The notes under the pieces were generated by a model. It saw only the letters and a list, made by a program, of their open reading frames with translations. It ran no database searches and was not told the DNA's origin. A stretch of 64,000 bases of DNA, from NCBI GenBank assembly GCA_020073485.1, contig JAIQFB010000001.1:372001-436000 (forward strand). Reading direction: 5' to 3'. Source of the stretch: Terriglobia bacterium (GTDB lineage Bacteria > Acidobacteriota > Terriglobia > Acidiferrales > UBA7541). The position numbers and the translations under genes were made by a program. Shown in pieces: positions 7,957 to 15,677 of this stretch (within the stretch, counting starts at the first letter, position 1; every line of letters starts with the position of its first letter).

Positions 7957-8756
7957 TGCGCTTCCCGCGCCGCGCGATGCGTGAGGATTTCCATCGACTG
8001 CTCCAGGGTTTCTGCGCCCGCTCCGGCCATCAAACCCGCGGGCGTATCGCAGCCGAGAATTCTGCCGCCGCCCAGAACCGCGACGCGTCCGGCGAGTTGC
8101 TCCACTTCGGAAAGAGTATGAGAGGCGAACAAGACCGCGGTGCCGTGCCGGCCGACGATTTGCTCGCGCAGAAATCGCCGAAATTCCGCGGCTGCCAGAG
8201 GATCCAGGCTGCGCGTGGGCTCATCGAGAAGCAAGACCGATGGGTTGTGCAGCATGGCCCGCGCCAGCCCCAGCCGGTGAATGTTTCCGGTGGAAAGTGT
8301 GCGCACCTGGCGATCGAGCAAGGGGCCGAGGCCGAACAGATCCGAAAGTTCCGCGATCCGCCGGGCCGTTTCCTTTGCCGGGAGGTTGTTCAGCCCGGCA
8401 AACAAATTCAGGTTTTCCCTGCCGCTCAGGCGCGAATAAAAGCAGGCGTCCGCTCCGGTGTGGTATCCGATCTGAAGGCGGACTTTGGCGGATTCCCGGG
8501 CGACGTCATAGCCGCAAACCTCGGCGCGCCCGCGCGTCGGAATCAGCAGGGTCGTCAGGATGCGCAGCAACGTCGATTTTCCCGCGCCATTGGCTCCTAC
8601 CAGAGCCAGCACTTCGCCGTGCTCGAGCGCAAAGGAAATTCCGCGCAGCGCCGGTACGGTCAGGCGCGACTCCGGATGCCACAGCGCCCGCCATCCGGTG
8701 ACGGCGGGCGGAAAATACTTTTCCAAATTTTCAGCACGCAGCGCGAAGTTTTTCAC
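7953..8756 (-). CDS. ABC transporter ATP-binding protein
   Basis: 267 aa beginning at a GTG (8756). Walker A is ANGAGKST (GANGAGKSTLL), Walker B is VLLLDEPTRSLDP, and the signature is LSTGNIHRLGLA instead of the classic LSGGQ. An insert before the Walker A domain (WRALWHPESRL) resembles exporter ATPases of the NodI or polysaccharide type. The candidate promoter upstream is very close, giving a short leader. The protein partners with the permease that overlaps its stop codon. Its shared intergenic region with the lasso-like operon suggests, but does not prove, a role in export or immunity. Confidence 0.9.
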   Translation of the reverse strand: MKNFALRAENLEKYFPPAVTGWRALWHPESRLTVPALRGISFALEHGEVLALVGANGAGKSTLLRILTTLLIPTRGRAEVCGYDVARESAKVRLQIGYHTGADACFYSRLSGRENLNLFAGLNNLPAKETARRIAELSDLFGLGPLLDRQVRTLSTGNIHRLGLARAMLHNPSVLLLDEPTRSLDPLAAAEFRRFLREQIVGRHGTAVLFASHTLSEVEQLAGRVAVLGGGRILGCDTPAGLMAGAGAETLEQSMEILTHRAAREAQ

Positions 8757-8764
8757 TCTCCGCC

Positions 8765-8793
8765 GTTATAACCTTTCAAAGGGCCTGACACAA
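8765..8793 (-). promoter_or_regulatory. Candidate sigma70 promoter for the ABC exporter pair
   Basis: On the minus strand TTGTGT (8793-8788) and TATAAC (8770-8765) are 17 bases apart, ending 8 bases before the GTG start. The transcript would therefore have almost no leader. Visual match only. Confidence 0.4.
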
Positions 8794-8846
8794 GGTGAAC
8801 CGGGAGCGGGAGGTATCTTCGCAGCAACTAGACTGCGGAATCACGA

Positions 8847-8875
8847 TTGCCGCGGCGCGATGAAGCCGCTACAAT
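8847..8875 (+). promoter_or_regulatory. Candidate sigma70 promoter for the RiPP operon
   Basis: TTGCCG (8847-8852) and TACAAT (8870-8875) are separated by 17 bases, about 110 bases upstream of the PqqD-like gene. Together with the minus-strand candidate it makes the 8757-8983 gap a divergent control region. Visual match only. Confidence 0.35.
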
Positions 8876-8983
8876 TCCGGGCGTTGCCAGTCGCCGCGTC
8901 CAAGTACGCGAGCGTCCGGCGAAGTTGGCGCAAGGTTTGCGCGCGAACTCCCGGATTGAGCAGGGGTGAATGAGGGAGTGTGC

Positions 8984-9283
8984 ATGAATCCAGTAATTTC
9001 CGTTCAATCCATAGTGGTAGCCGCGAAAGATCAAGTGTCGTGCGATCTGGCCGGTGAGGCCGCGATTCTCAACATCAAGAATGGCGTTTATTACGGGCTG
9101 GACCCGGTGGGCGCGCGGATCTGGAGCCTGATGCAGGAGCCTCGAGCCGTGTCCGACATTCAGAACACGATCACCGGCGAATATGACGTTGAGCCGGAGC
9201 GCTGCGCGCGGGACCTGACTGAACTCCTCGAAAAACTTCTGGCCGAAGGACTGATTGAGGTGAAAGACAGTTCCGCCGCCTGA
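8984..9283 (+). CDS. PqqD-like RiPP recognition protein (lasso B1 type)
   Basis: 99 aa from ATG 8984, preceded by GAGGGAG at 8972-8978. The sequence follows the PqqD/B1 pattern closely: AILNIKNGVYYGLDPVGARI, then WSLM, then an EYDVEPERCARDL helix and a closing LAEGLIEV strand. In lasso biosynthesis the B1 protein is the RiPP recognition element that binds the leader peptide and presents it to the B2 protease and the cyclase. Here it opens a run that includes B2, cyclase and precursor, which supports that role. The next gene starts only after a 339-base gap, unusual for B1-B2 pairs. Confidence 0.88.
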   Translation: MNPVISVQSIVVAAKDQVSCDLAGEAAILNIKNGVYYGLDPVGARIWSLMQEPRAVSDIQNTITGEYDVEPERCARDLTELLEKLLAEGLIEVKDSSAA

Positions 9284-9622
9284 GATTTTTTGCGGTTGGT
9301 GAAGCGCGTAACGGTCGGGAATGAACCGACTATCGATCGAAACCGAAACGAGTAACGCGACTCTTAAAGCCGCAAACCGCAACGTCCCGAATGTGAGCCG
9401 CTCGAACGCCATGCCGATGGGACGCGAAATTGGGCGGCGCCAATCGCGCCTTCTTTTCCGTGGGCGAAATCCCCGGCAGGCGGCGGTTTTTTCCGGCCAG
9501 CCGGCTGCCCAAACGAACTTCAACCATCCCGTGCCGGGAGATGCGGCTCCCGCAGGAAATCCATTGTACGGCGGTGCGCATCTGACTTCCGGCATGGCCA
9601 GGGCGCAATGCGCGGGAGACCG
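9284..9622 (+). other. 339-base gap between B1 and B2; contains an uncertain ORF
   Basis: No recognisable gene. A plus-strand frame from ATG 9321 runs 101 codons and its TGA (9624-9626) overlaps the B2 ATG as ATGA, which is what translational coupling looks like. However the product is polar, Asn/Arg/Pro-rich, shows no fold or family I know, has weak third-position GC bias and has no good ribosome binding site. Another plus frame ending at about 9584 has a stronger GC bias but also no recognisable motif and no clear start. No lasso-type leader motif (Tyr-x2-Pro-x-Leu) was found in it. It may be a degraded gene or untranslated spacer. Confidence 0.3.
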
Positions 9623-10141
9623 ATGACCGGAAGCCGCAAGACACTGCCCGAAAAATGGCGCGGATTTCGGAATCGCCCGCCCGAGGAGCGAACGCTTATT
9701 GTCCACGCCGCGATGCTGCTGCCATTGACCGAAGCCGGGTTGCGCTTGTTCGGCTTCCGGCGGTGCAAGGAACTGATCGAAAAATTTTCTCCCTCGCGGC
9801 GCCTTCCCCAAACCTTGCCCGTTGACGCGGAACACGAGGCGGCCATGCGCGCCGTCCGTGCCGTGCGCTCGGTGGAGTTGCACGGCCCAGCCAATCCCAA
9901 TTGCTTGGAGCGTTCGATGACGCTTTGGTGGCTGTTGCGGCGCGACGGCATCGATGGCGAGCTGCATATCGGCGCGCGCAAGGAAGACGGTCAATTAAAA
10001 GCGCATGCCTGGGTGGAACTGCGCGGGGAAGTGTTGAACGACAACGCGGAAATACACAATCACTATGCGCGTTTCGACGCTCCCATTGCGGCTGCCGAAG
10101 ACGCGAGTGCGCGCGCTGGCGCGGCCGTGAAGCCGGAGTGA
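9623..10141 (+). CDS. Lasso-type leader peptidase (McjB/B2, transglutaminase-like fold)
   Basis: 172 aa from ATG 9623, with GGGAGA just upstream (an in-frame ATG at 9608 would add five residues). The catalytic Cys-His-Asp set is visible: C94 in NPNCLERS, H128 in KAHAWVEL and D140 in EVLND. The pattern LWWLLRRDGIDGELHIGARK between them is typical of the McjB C-terminal domain. The N-terminal half lacks an RRE, as expected for a split B1/B2 system in which the separate PqqD-like protein supplies it. The family cleaves the leader peptide after a conserved Thr at position -2. It is followed by the cyclase gene. Confidence 0.87.
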   Translation: MTGSRKTLPEKWRGFRNRPPEERTLIVHAAMLLPLTEAGLRLFGFRRCKELIEKFSPSRRLPQTLPVDAEHEAAMRAVRAVRSVELHGPANPNCLERSMTLWWLLRRDGIDGELHIGARKEDGQLKAHAWVELRGEVLNDNAEIHNHYARFDAPIAAAEDASARAGAAVKPE

Positions 10142-10235
10142 TGCGCCGCCGGCTCCATGCAAGCCGCACACGGTTTGGCTCGCCCGCCGCGGTGAAAGGG
10201 ATACACTTGCAGTTCAAGCGGGAGACGTTTCGCGG

Positions 10236-12068
10236 ATGAGCGGGTTTGTCGGAATCTGGAATCTGGACGGAGCGCCGGTGGACCGCGCGCTGCTCGAACG
10301 GATGACGCAGGCCCTCGCGTTTCGCGGCCCCGACACGCAACGGATCTGGTGCGATGGCCCCATCGGCATGGGCCACGCGTTGCTGCAAATCCCGCCGGGG
10401 GCTCCGCTGGAGGAGCAACCCGCGCACCTCGAGGGCCGCCTGTGGATCGCGGCGAACGCGCGGCTTGATGCGCGCGATGAACTGATCGGTAAGCTTAAGG
10501 AAAAATGCCGGACCGCGGACACGCTATCTTTATCCACTCCTGATGCCGAACTCATCCTGCATGCCTACGATGCCTGGGGCGAAGCCTGCGTGGAATATCT
10601 GCTTGGAGATTTCTCCTTTGCACTCTGGGACGCGCAAGTAAAGCGCTTGCTTTGCGCGCGCGATCCGATGGGAATCAAGCAGCTGTACTATGCCCAGGCC
10701 GGCTCCTCGCTTGTCTTCGGCAATACGCTGAATTCCATCCGGTTGCATCCGGGTGTTTCCAGGCGGCTCAACGATCTGGCGATTGCCGATTTTCTCTTGT
10801 TCGAGATGAATCAGGATCCCTCGACCACGTCGTTCGCCGATATTCGCCAACTGCCTCCTGCACACGCGCTGCTCTGCGAGCGGGGAGCTATAAGTGTGCG
10901 GCGCTATTGGGAGTTGCCGCCTGCCGCGCCCGTTCATTTCTCCCGGAACGCGGAATACGTCGAGCGCTTTCGGGAACTGCTCGACGTCGCCGTGGCCGAC
11001 CGCCTGCGCGGCAGCAACGTGGGCATAGCAATGAGCGGGGGCCTTGACTCGACCGCGGTGGCCGCCAGTGCGCAGCGGGTTCTTGCTCGCACTGGAAATG
11101 TCAACGGCGTCCGCGCCTACACGGAAGTTTTTGACAGCCTCATTCCGCATGAAGAGCGGCGCTACGCCACGCTTGCCGCAAACGCTCTGAAGATTCCCAT
11201 CGAATATCTTGTCAGCGACAACCGGAAAATATTTGAGCGCGGCGACGAGCAAACCCGTCGTTTACCGTTACCCATAAATTTGGCTTGGCCGGATGCCTCT
11301 CCCGATCAGTTGCGCCAAATCATTGTTCATAGCCGCCTCGCCTTGACCGGGTTTGGCGCCGATCCGGCGTTTGCCGCGCGGATCACAGTTCATTTTCGCC
11401 AGTTGATTAAGAAAGGGCGATTCGATCGCGCGCTGGCGGACGCGGTTCACTATCTCACCAGGCCGGGAAGGACGTCCCGGCTTTACTTGCGTCTTCGGTG
11501 GCAACGATTGTTTCCTGCCAAGACCTCCGCGGTCCCTTACCCGGAATGGTTAAATCCAGGCTTGGAGAAGAGGTTGTCCCTGCGCGAACGTTGGGCGGGC
11601 CTGACCCATGATCAATTTCCCAACCATTCTGCTCGTCCAGAAGCGTACGAATTGATTGCCAGCCCGGGTTGGCCGAGCCTTTTTGAACTCCTCGATCCCA
11701 ACGTGACTCAAATGCCGGTCGAGGTACGCAACCCCTTTTTCGATCTACGTTTGCTCCATTTTCTTCTGGCACTGCCCAGACTGCCCTGGTGCTGTGACAA
11801 AGAATTGCTCCGGGAAGCTGCCCGCGGCTCACTTCCCGAAGCCGTGCGTTTGCGCCGAAAATCACCCATGCCCGCCGAGACCTTGAACGCACTCCTTCAG
11901 AAGCCCGAGTCTGCGTGGGTTGATCGTTTCGACCCCATCGAGGAACTGGAAACTTACGTATTGCGGCAGAAGATTCCCCCTGTATACTGTGAAAAGGACC
12001 TATGGTCCGCCCGGGTTCACCTTAGGCCACTCAGCCTTAATTTTTGGTTGCGCCATAGAGAATCTTGA
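10236..12068 (+). CDS. Lasso cyclase-like asparagine synthetase homologue
   Basis: 610 aa. The N-terminal glutaminase-like domain begins MSGFVGIWN: the position-2 nucleophile Cys of true Gln-dependent amidotransferases is Ser, so it should not release ammonia from Gln. The C-terminal synthetase domain has the ATP-binding PP-loop SGGLDS at residues 267-272. This fits lasso cyclases (McjC family), which adenylate an Asp/Glu side chain of the core and let the peptide N terminus attack it to form a macrolactam. Its stop overlaps the reading frame of the precursor gene. Regular asparagine synthesis is unlikely given the Ser2 and the B1/B2/precursor neighbours. Confidence 0.87.
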   Translation: MSGFVGIWNLDGAPVDRALLERMTQALAFRGPDTQRIWCDGPIGMGHALLQIPPGAPLEEQPAHLEGRLWIAANARLDARDELIGKLKEKCRTADTLSLSTPDAELILHAYDAWGEACVEYLLGDFSFALWDAQVKRLLCARDPMGIKQLYYAQAGSSLVFGNTLNSIRLHPGVSRRLNDLAIADFLLFEMNQDPSTTSFADIRQLPPAHALLCERGAISVRRYWELPPAAPVHFSRNAEYVERFRELLDVAVADRLRGSNVGIAMSGGLDSTAVAASAQRVLARTGNVNGVRAYTEVFDSLIPHEERRYATLAANALKIPIEYLVSDNRKIFERGDEQTRRLPLPINLAWPDASPDQLRQIIVHSRLALTGFGADPAFAARITVHFRQLIKKGRFDRALADAVHYLTRPGRTSRLYLRLRWQRLFPAKTSAVPYPEWLNPGLEKRLSLRERWAGLTHDQFPNHSARPEAYELIASPGWPSLFELLDPNVTQMPVEVRNPFFDLRLLHFLLALPRLPWCCDKELLREAARGSLPEAVRLRRKSPMPAETLNALLQKPESAWVDRFDPIEELETYVLRQKIPPVYCEKDLWSARVHLRPLSLNFWLRHRES

Positions 12069-12097
12069 TGGTAAAAGCTTACGGGAAGGAGAACACA

Positions 12098-12247
12098 GTG
12101 AACCCAAGTTTGCCCCAATCCGGCAAGAAACCCTACAGCACGCCAATCATTAAGATCTATGGCGATATTCGCGTCATAACGCAGTCCATCACGAAGACCC
12201 ACGTCACAGCCGATGCAGGCACGTATCCTGGTAATACCAAAACGTAG
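12098..12247 (+). CDS. Putative lasso-like RiPP precursor peptide
   Basis: 49 aa from GTG 12098, chosen because GGGAAGGAG (12083-12091) lies 6 bases upstream. An ATG at 12068 overlapping the cyclase stop would add ten residues. The leader carries the lasso recognition motif Tyr13-x2-Pro16-x-Ile18-x3-Gly22-x5-Thr28 (YSTPIIKIYGDIRVIT), the spacing expected for B1 binding and for cleavage two residues after Thr28. Cleavage after Q29 leaves a 20-residue core starting SITKTHVTADAG and ending NTKT. The only acidic residue in the core is Asp39, at core position 10 (or 9 if cleavage is one residue later), whereas known lasso rings use positions 7-9. The core is Thr-rich (six Thr) and has no aromatic plug except one Tyr. 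No other gene in the cluster fits a precursor. Confidence 0.75.
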   Translation: MNPSLPQSGKKPYSTPIIKIYGDIRVITQSITKTHVTADAGTYPGNTKT

Positions 12248-12261
12248 CTAAGTTTACGGTT

Positions 12262-13299
12262 GTGCGAGGACCGGTCGGAACTCCATTGCCAGCCTCTTAT
12301 TTGCTTTACGGATTGCGAGCTTTCAGTAACCTTCCCATTCCGGGCTTAGTCCTTACGGAAGGGTCCAGCACCGTTCCTGTTCACATTCGACTGAAGAACG
12401 GGTCCGAGTTCGCCTCGAAGTTTTCCGCATCACTGAGTGATATCTTTTATACCAGCCCGAATTCCAATCGGAACGGCGACTCCAACTTGCGCGCCGGCAT
12501 GCTCAATGACGGCGCCTACTACGGTTTCTTCTACAGCGATGGTCCAAGATTTGCCATCGACCGCCAGGGCCGCGAAATCTGGGGCGATTGGCCTGATGGC
12601 TATACTCTGGAAGACGTCTGCACCTACCTGATCGGCCAAGTAATCAATTTCGCGTTGCGCCTGCGAGGGATTACCTCTCTGCACGCGAGTTCGATTGGCA
12701 TAGGAGATCGGGCCATCGCCGTCATGGGAGCGCCTGGAGCGGGAAAATCAACCACAGCTGCCGCTTTCGCGCGACTCGGCTATTCGATCCTTTCGGATGA
12801 TGTCGCTGTTCTGGATGATCAGGACAGTACGTTTCTGGTTCAGCCGGGATACCCGCGCGTCAATTTGTGGCCGGATTCGGCGCGCGCGCTGTTCGGTCCC
12901 GGAGAGGAGTTGCCGCGTATTACCCCTACGTGGGGAAAGAAGTACCTGTCGCTTGATAGGGGCGGCTACTGTTTCCAGCCGAAGCCTCTGCCTCTGAGCG
13001 CGGTGTACTTGCTCGATGTGCGCGAAGATGCACCGGAAGCTTCGATTCTGGAGGAGCTGACACCCACGGATGCGTTCTTAGCTTTGGTTGCGAACACATA
13101 CTTGAATTATCTTCTGGACGCTGACATGCGAAGCCACGAATTTGAAATGCTTGGCCGCGTGGCCAAGATCGTGCCTGTCCGCCGCGCGTGTCCCGCTCGT
13201 GACCCGTCCAAGGTATTTGAGCTTTGCAATGCGATTGCCGCGGATGTCAAACGGCTCAGAATACAGGAACCGGCGAATGCGATGTCGGGTTCCCTGTGA
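12262..13299 (+). CDS. HPr-kinase-like P-loop kinase, probable RiPP tailoring enzyme
   Basis: 345 aa from a GTG at 12262, 14 bases after the precursor stop. The N-terminal part (YGLRAFSNLPIPGL) and the central kinase fold match the HPrK-like proteins of lasso clusters. Walker A is GAPGAGKST (about 156-164), preceded by the conserved H141 (SLHASS), and a SDD pair follows at 178-180. Paeninodin-type clusters encode a homologous kinase that phosphorylates the C-terminal Ser of the precursor. Here the precursor ends in Thr, a possible acceptor. The protein lacks the HPr partner context of carbon regulation, so a tailoring role is favoured. The exact start is uncertain because no strong ribosome binding site is visible. 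Confidence 0.82.
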   Translation: MRGPVGTPLPASYLLYGLRAFSNLPIPGLVLTEGSSTVPVHIRLKNGSEFASKFSASLSDIFYTSPNSNRNGDSNLRAGMLNDGAYYGFFYSDGPRFAIDRQGREIWGDWPDGYTLEDVCTYLIGQVINFALRLRGITSLHASSIGIGDRAIAVMGAPGAGKSTTAAAFARLGYSILSDDVAVLDDQDSTFLVQPGYPRVNLWPDSARALFGPGEELPRITPTWGKKYLSLDRGGYCFQPKPLPLSAVYLLDVREDAPEASILEELTPTDAFLALVANTYLNYLLDADMRSHEFEMLGRVAKIVPVRRACPARDPSKVFELCNAIAADVKRLRIQEPANAMSGSL

Positions 13300-13418
13300 A
13301 TCGGTAATTTGCGGGAGGTCTTAAAGCTGGAGGGTAGACTGGACGAATCGCGGGTGGACAGAGTGCGTTTTCGCCACGTAAGATTGCTGGCGGGTGAAAT
13401 TGGACGGAAATAGAAATA

Positions 13419-14375
13419 ATGAAGACCGCCACACAAGGATTGCAAACACTGCCGGTCGAGCGAACAGCTAGCCTAACTCCTGAAATCTTTCATCAGCGCT
13501 ACCTCACTGGATCCGGCAAACCTGTTATCGTCTCCGACGCCCTGAATTCCTGGGAAGCAGTGTCGCGGTGGAGCTTCGACTTATTTAAGGCGCGCTACGG
13601 GGCCGATCGAGTCTCGCCAAAAATTTTCCGGGGCGTCAAGCGCGTGAAGTTAATGACGCTTAGCGAATTCCTGGACTATCTCGATGCTCCGGATGCTGTG
13701 TCGCCGGGTTTGTGGATCGACCCGGAAACGCTGTATCCATGTGCGGCTCCCGCGGACCCCGGTTCGTCTCCCTTGTACCTGGTTTGGGACGGATTCGGAA
13801 TGCATCCAGAATTGCTCGATGATGTGGAACTTAGCCCGACATTTGTCGAGGACTGGCTGCCCTTATTGCCGCCCGGCTTGCGTGGGGCCCTCAACACCAC
13901 GAAATTCTTTTCCGCGGGATTCATGATTGGCCCCAAAGGCGCGCAAATCGGGCTGCATTACGATTTTCTGCAATCGCACGCATATCTGGCGCAGATCATC
14001 GGTAAAAAAAGATGCTTGCTGTTTTCACCGGAAGATTCCGTGGCGCTCTATGGCGGAAAGGTCAATCCCGATGTGCCCGACTTCAAAGAATTTCCGCTTT
14101 TCAGAAATGTGACCGCGTATCAATGCACGCTGGAGCCGGGCGAGCTGCTGTTCATGCCTTGCGGGTGGTGGCATCACGTTGTTTCCCTGGAAAAATCGGT
14201 CACCGTGAACTACAACTTTTTTAACCGTGTTAACTTCAGCGGCTATCTGACCCATCTGCTGCGCGAAATGCCGCTCGTTGTGAGCGCTTTGGAGCAGTTG
14301 CCTGATCAGCGCGCAGCTCTCGGGATCAAATGGAAATCCCGCGGATTTGATTTTCCCGAGTCCGGCGTGGTGTGA
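13419..14375 (+). CDS. JmjC/cupin-8 type Fe(II)/2-oxoglutarate oxygenase
   Basis: 318 aa. The N-terminal part (SGKPVIVSDALNSWEAVSRW) is the typical entry of FIH/JmjC-like cupin-8 proteins. The iron triad is visible as H180-x-D182 (GLHYDF) and H252 or H253 (CGWWHHVVS), preceded by LEPGELLFMP. The substrate-binding Lys/Thr region is also present (NVTAYQCTLEPGELL). Family members hydroxylate side chains of peptides and proteins, or transfer RNA bases. Located between the HPrK-like kinase and the PRMT-like gene, it is a good candidate to hydroxylate the RiPP core (Asp, Asn, Lys or Pro). The 119-base gap upstream holds no gene I trust. Function is inferred from position. Confidence 0.8.
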   Translation: MKTATQGLQTLPVERTASLTPEIFHQRYLTGSGKPVIVSDALNSWEAVSRWSFDLFKARYGADRVSPKIFRGVKRVKLMTLSEFLDYLDAPDAVSPGLWIDPETLYPCAAPADPGSSPLYLVWDGFGMHPELLDDVELSPTFVEDWLPLLPPGLRGALNTTKFFSAGFMIGPKGAQIGLHYDFLQSHAYLAQIIGKKRCLLFSPEDSVALYGGKVNPDVPDFKEFPLFRNVTAYQCTLEPGELLFMPCGWWHHVVSLEKSVTVNYNFFNRVNFSGYLTHLLREMPLVVSALEQLPDQRAALGIKWKSRGFDFPESGVV

Positions 14376-14406
14376 TGGCCCTTTTGGTTGCTATACTGCA
14401 GCCGAA

Positions 14407-15567
14407 GTGATTACGCATTTTTATAACCTTGCCGGATATGCGGGGCTTATCGCGGATCGCGTTCGCACGGACGCGTATGCCCAGGCCCTTCGCGGGGCTA
14501 TTCGGCCGGGCTCGGTGGTATTGGAGATCGGCACGGGGCCCGGCATCTTTGCGGTTCTGGCCTGTCAACTTGGGGCCGGCCGCGTCATCGCGATTGAGGC
14601 CAGTCCCGTCATCCAGTTGGCGCGTGACGTTGCTGCGGCTAATCACTGTACCGAACGGATCGAGTTCATCGAGGATCTTTCCACGAACGTGAATTTTCCT
14701 ATTCGCGCGGATGTCATTGTTTCCGATTTGCACGGGGTTCTTCCCCTCTTCGAACACCACATTCCATCGATCGTGGATGCCAGACGGCGATTTCTTGCTC
14801 CCGGCGGTATGCTGATTCCCCGAAAAGAAGTGATCTGGGCCGCCGTTGTTGAAGCTCCGGATCGATATGGAAAGATTGTGGATCCGTGGGAGCACAATGG
14901 ACTCGGCCAGGATCTTGGTGCGGCCAGGAAGCTGGTCGTGAACGAAATCCTAAAAGCGCGTTTTACTCCTGCCCAGATGCTCACCGAACCGCTTGTCTGG
15001 GCCACGCTCGACTACTCAACGATGGAGAGTCCAGATGTTCAGGGCGAACTGTGCTGGTCGATTCAGCGCGACGCGACCGGACACGGGATCGCCGTCTGGT
15101 TCGAATCGGAACTGGCGGACGGCGTGCATTTTTCCAATGCCCCCGGAGAGCCGGAGACAATTTATGCCTGCATGTTTTTCCCGTGGCTGAACCCGGTGCC
15201 CCTGGCTGCGGGCCAACGTGTGCGTGTCGATCTTCTTGCGAAACTTCTCGGAAGCGATTATTTCTGGCGCTGGACGACAAAGGTCGGATCGATGGAATCG
15301 CCGGAAAAAATCATCACGCAATTTGACCAATCGCAGCTCCATGGGTCGATTTTGTCTCCCGCCGCGCTCCACCGAGGGGCGTCTACCTTCGTTCCGCAGA
15401 TCTCCGAAAAGGGAAGGATGCAACAAAGGACGCTCGAACTCATGGATGGAAGCGCCCCGCTCGAGGAAATTGCGAAACGCCTCGCGGCCGAGTTTCCCTT
15501 GCGCTTCACTTGCTGGCAGCAGGCGCTTTCCTATGCCGGAGAACTTTCCAGGGAATACAGCCGGTAA
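14407..15567 (+). CDS. PRMT-like methyltransferase with PqqD-like C-terminal domain
   Basis: 386 aa from GTG 14407; a TTG at 14347 in frame would add 20 residues and overlap the oxygenase gene. The N terminus (AGYAGLIADRVRTDAYAQAL) and SAM motif I (VVLEIGTGPGIFA) match protein arginine methyltransferases. The region equivalent to the double-E loop reads SDLHGVLPLFEHHIPS, keeping only one Glu, so the target need not be Arg. A PRMT beta-barrel follows. The last ~55 residues (GRMQQRTLELMDGSAPLEEI onward to LSREYSR) look like a PqqD/RRE winged-helix, with the LELMDGSAPLEEIAKRLAAE helix pattern. A recognition domain fused to a methyltransferase suggests the enzyme docks on the leader peptide. I know of no characterised lasso enzyme with this architecture. 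Confidence 0.7.
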   Translation: MITHFYNLAGYAGLIADRVRTDAYAQALRGAIRPGSVVLEIGTGPGIFAVLACQLGAGRVIAIEASPVIQLARDVAAANHCTERIEFIEDLSTNVNFPIRADVIVSDLHGVLPLFEHHIPSIVDARRRFLAPGGMLIPRKEVIWAAVVEAPDRYGKIVDPWEHNGLGQDLGAARKLVVNEILKARFTPAQMLTEPLVWATLDYSTMESPDVQGELCWSIQRDATGHGIAVWFESELADGVHFSNAPGEPETIYACMFFPWLNPVPLAAGQRVRVDLLAKLLGSDYFWRWTTKVGSMESPEKIITQFDQSQLHGSILSPAALHRGASTFVPQISEKGRMQQRTLELMDGSAPLEEIAKRLAAEFPLRFTCWQQALSYAGELSREYSR

Positions 15568-15677
15568 TCCACCGCGTGAGAAAATGTGGTCCCGACGTGT
15601 CCCCCATATCTCTCCGGAGCGGTAGGTGAATTTCCGCACGTGTTAAACTGACTTTAAAGACGTGCCGAGGGGTAGAA

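Noticed and set aside
8828-9994. 388-codon minus-strand frame covering the B1 gene and B2
   Set aside because: It is antisense to two genes with clear family motifs and shows no domain of its own.
13309-13413. A 34-codon frame (TTG start) between the kinase and JmjC genes, as a second precursor
   Set aside because: No ribosome binding site, no Tyr-x2-Pro leader motif, and a composition (Arg/Leu/Glu rich) typical of chance frames.
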